NCBI GenBank assembly: GCA_013298625.1
Contig: JAAFIF010000008.1
Span: 1-64,000, forward strand
Direction: 5' to 3'
From: Myxococcales bacterium
Lineage (GTDB): Bacteria; Myxococcota_A; Polyangia; Polyangiales; Ga0077539
DNA length: 64,000 nucleotides
A program made the translations under genes and the position numbers. Positions 62,435-64,000 of the stretch are shown here, piece after piece. The number at the start of each line of letters is the position of its first letter. Positions within the stretch are counted from its first letter, which is position 1. The notes under the pieces are model-generated. The model made no database searches and was not told where the DNA came from. It was given only the letters and a program-made list of their open reading frames with translations.

Positions 62435-64000
62435 TCACTTGTCCTTGTCGGTCTTGACGACGTCGGCGAGCTGGTCGCCGAGCTTCTCTTTGATGAGGTC
62501 GCCGAGGGTGCCTGCGCGCTTGGGAGCGCTGGCGGCCGCGGGCGGGGGCGCGCTGTGGCGGACCTTCGGGGTGCTCTCGCCGGTCTCGGCGCGGGCAGAC
62601 TCCGAGGCGGCCTTGGCGGCCGTGGCCGCGCCGACGCGCTGGGTGAGCAGGATGCGCTTGTCGCTGACGTCGAGGTTCATCACGTGGGCCGCGATGGCGT
62701 CGCCGCGCTTGAGCTTCTTGCCTTCCATGTCCGCCGCCATTTCGTGCGACGGAATGAGGGCTTCGATGCCCGGCTCGAGCTCGACGTACACGCCGCCCTC
62801 GAACTGCGAGAGGAACTTCGTCGCCAACTCCTTGCCCGGGGGGAAGTCGTTGGGGATGCGGTTCCACGGGTCGTCGTGCAGCTGCTTGATGCCGAGCGAG
62901 ACCTTCTCTTCGTCGTGGTTGATCGAGAGGATGATCGCCTCGACGTCGTCGTTCTTGCGGAAGAGGTCCGCGGGGTTGTTGACCTTGAGGGTCCACGACA
63001 GGTCCGACTTGTGGACCATGCCGTCGACGCCGTCGCGGATCCCGATGAAGATGCCGTAGTCCGTGATCGAGCGGACCTTGCCCGAGATCTTCATGCCAGG
63101 GCTGAACTCGCTGACGAACAGCGCCCAGGGCTTCGGCTCGAGGTCCTTGATCGAGAGCGAGATGCGGCGGTTCGACGCGTCCACGTCGATGACCACGCAC
63201 TCGACTTCGTCGCCCTCTTTGAGCAGGTCGCGCGGGTGCTTGATCCGCTTGGACCAGCTGAGCTCGCTGATGTGAACGAGGCCCTCGACGCCAGGCTCCA
63301 GCTCGATGAACGCGCCGTAGTTCTGGTTCGGGATCGAGACGACCTTGCCCTTGACCTTCGTGCCCTTGGCGTACTTCTTCTCGGTGAGCGTCCAGGGATC
63401 TTCCTGGGTCTGCTTGAGGCCGAGAGAGACGCGCTCGGTGTCGGGGTTGTACTTGAGGACCTTGACCTGGACCTCGTCGCCGACCTTGAACATCTCCTCG
63501 GGGTGGTTGAGACGCCCGTAGGTCATGTCCGTGATGTGGAGCAGGCCGTCGATGCCGCCGAGGTCGACGAACGCGCCGTACTCCGTGATGTTCTTGATCG
63601 TGCCCTTGACGACCTGACCCTCTTGCAGGGTCTTCAGCGTCACGGACTTCATCTCGTCGCGCTCCTTCTCGAGGAGCACGCGGCGCGACAGCACGATGTT
63701 GCCGCGCTTCTTGTTGAACTTGATGACCTTGAACGTATACGTCTGGCCAATCAGCTTATCGAGGTTGCGGATCGGGCGGAGATCCACCTGCGATCCCGGC
63801 AAGAACGCCTTGACGCCACCCTTGATGGTGACGCTGAGGCCGCCCTTCACGCGCTGCGAGATGGTGCCCTCGATGACCTCTTCGCGCTCACACGCGGCGG
63901 AGATCTCGTCCCACACCTTCATCTTGTCGGCCTTCTCCTTCGAGAGGAGAACCAGGCCGTTGTCGTCCTCGCGGGACTCGACCAACACGTCGACCTTGTC
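62435..64000 (-). CDS. rpsA: 30S ribosomal protein S1 (5' end outside window)
   Basis: About 522 residues visible; the frame is open to the right edge, so the start is missing. The apparent GTG start at 63988 is internal (DKVDVLVES). The text holds the end of S1 domain 1 and domains 2 to 6: GLSVTIKGGVKAFLPGSQ, GAFVDLGGIDGLLHITDM, GAFIELEPGVEGLVHISEL, GIFIGIRDGVDGMVHKSDL and GVYVELEPGIEALIPSHE. After the last domain comes an Ala/Pro/Ser-rich tail of about 75 residues ending in KTDKDK. S1 delivers mRNA to the 30S subunit. Confidence 0.95.
   Translation of the reverse strand, partial: DKVDVLVESREDDNGLVLLSKEKADKMKVWDEISAACEREEVIEGTISQRVKGGLSVTIKGGVKAFLPGSQVDLRPIRNLDKLIGQTYTFKVIKFNKKRGNIVLSRRVLLEKERDEMKSVTLKTLQEGQVVKGTIKNITEYGAFVDLGGIDGLLHITDMTYGRLNHPEEMFKVGDEVQVKVLKYNPDTERVSLGLKQTQEDPWTLTEKKYAKGTKVKGKVVSIPNQNYGAFIELEPGVEGLVHISELSWSKRIKHPRDLLKEGDEVECVVIDVDASNRRISLSIKDLEPKPWALFVSEFSPGMKISGKVRSITDYGIFIGIRDGVDGMVHKSDLSWTLKVNNPADLFRKNDDVEAIILSINHDEEKVSLGIKQLHDDPWNRIPNDFPPGKELATKFLSQFEGGVYVELEPGIEALIPSHEMAADMEGKKLKRGDAIAAHVMNLDVSDKRILLTQRVGAATAAKAASESARAETGESTPKVRHSAPPPAAASAPKRAGTLGDLIKEKLGDQLADVVKTDKDK

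Overview
This is a GC-rich (roughly two-thirds G+C), gene-dense chromosomal segment, most likely from a myxobacterium-type member of the Myxococcota (Polyangia, Sandaracinus-like; inferred from gene style only). Supporting signs are two transmembrane Ser/Thr kinases, an FHA-domain sigma54 activator, many secreted lipoproteins with Asp/Ala/Ser-rich linkers after the lipobox, Ca-binding D-x-(N/D)-x-D-G repeats, an FG-GAP propeller and a MYXO-CTERM-like tail on a peptidoglycan amidase. There is no phage, integrase, insertion sequence or CRISPR array. Housekeeping genes are spread through the whole window, so it reads as core chromosome.

Layout. 1-4.9 kb: the end of an unidentified gene, initiator tRNA-fMet (- strand, with its own promoter and terminator), an RluB-type pseudouridine synthase divergent from a cupin, two overlapping Ca-repeat lipoproteins, and a ribbon-helix-helix gene behind a clear promoter and palindrome. 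4.9-8.1 kb: lepA-lepB. 8.1-24.3 kb: an alanine-racemase-fold enzyme translationally coupled to a Baeyer-Villiger-type monooxygenase, secreted lipoproteins, a PrkA-type kinase, an FG-GAP propeller gene split by an in-frame TAG, plsB, and a transmembrane Ser/Thr kinase. 24.4-31.6 kb: rplM-rpsI-argC, a Nudix hydrolase coupled to NAD kinase, an orphan ExbD, and an rtcB/RbfA-like overlapping pair. 31.6-47.3 kb: a CBM9-like secreted protein, upp, an NAD-type isocitrate dehydrogenase, a DUF1688 (URC4/urg3)-like gene, an M28 peptidase, an FHA-sigma54 activator convergent with a second Ser/Thr kinase, an Rpn-like nuclease with a 12-bp tandem repeat, and an ABC exporter pair. 47.4-64 kb: ffh, a second CBM9-like lipoprotein, a 54-residue acidic protein, parA-parB, folD, the amidase, a long hairpin element, a GH3 glycosidase, an AI-2E transporter, an M48-type peptidase, and 5'-truncated rpsA.

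How the genes work together. Translation and protein export are well represented (fMet tRNA, RluB, LepA, LepB, L13, S9, RbfA-like, Ffh, S1). Chromosome partition (ParA/ParB), phospholipid synthesis (PlsB), one-carbon metabolism (FolD), arginine synthesis (ArgC), NAD(P) balance (NAD kinase, NAD-type ICDH) and uracil salvage (Upp) complete the core. The rest is a typical myxobacterial surface and signalling layer.

Items most worth a second look are: a 41+41 bp perfect inverted repeat at 56167-56352; the amber codon dividing an otherwise seven-bladed propeller at 17600; the palindrome-promoter-RHH arrangement at 4244-4690; the DUF1688 gene near upp; the rtcB/RbfA-like overlap; and the small unannotatable-looking ORFs at 50866 and 30919. 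All family assignments come from motifs read by eye and recollection of families; no database search was run.
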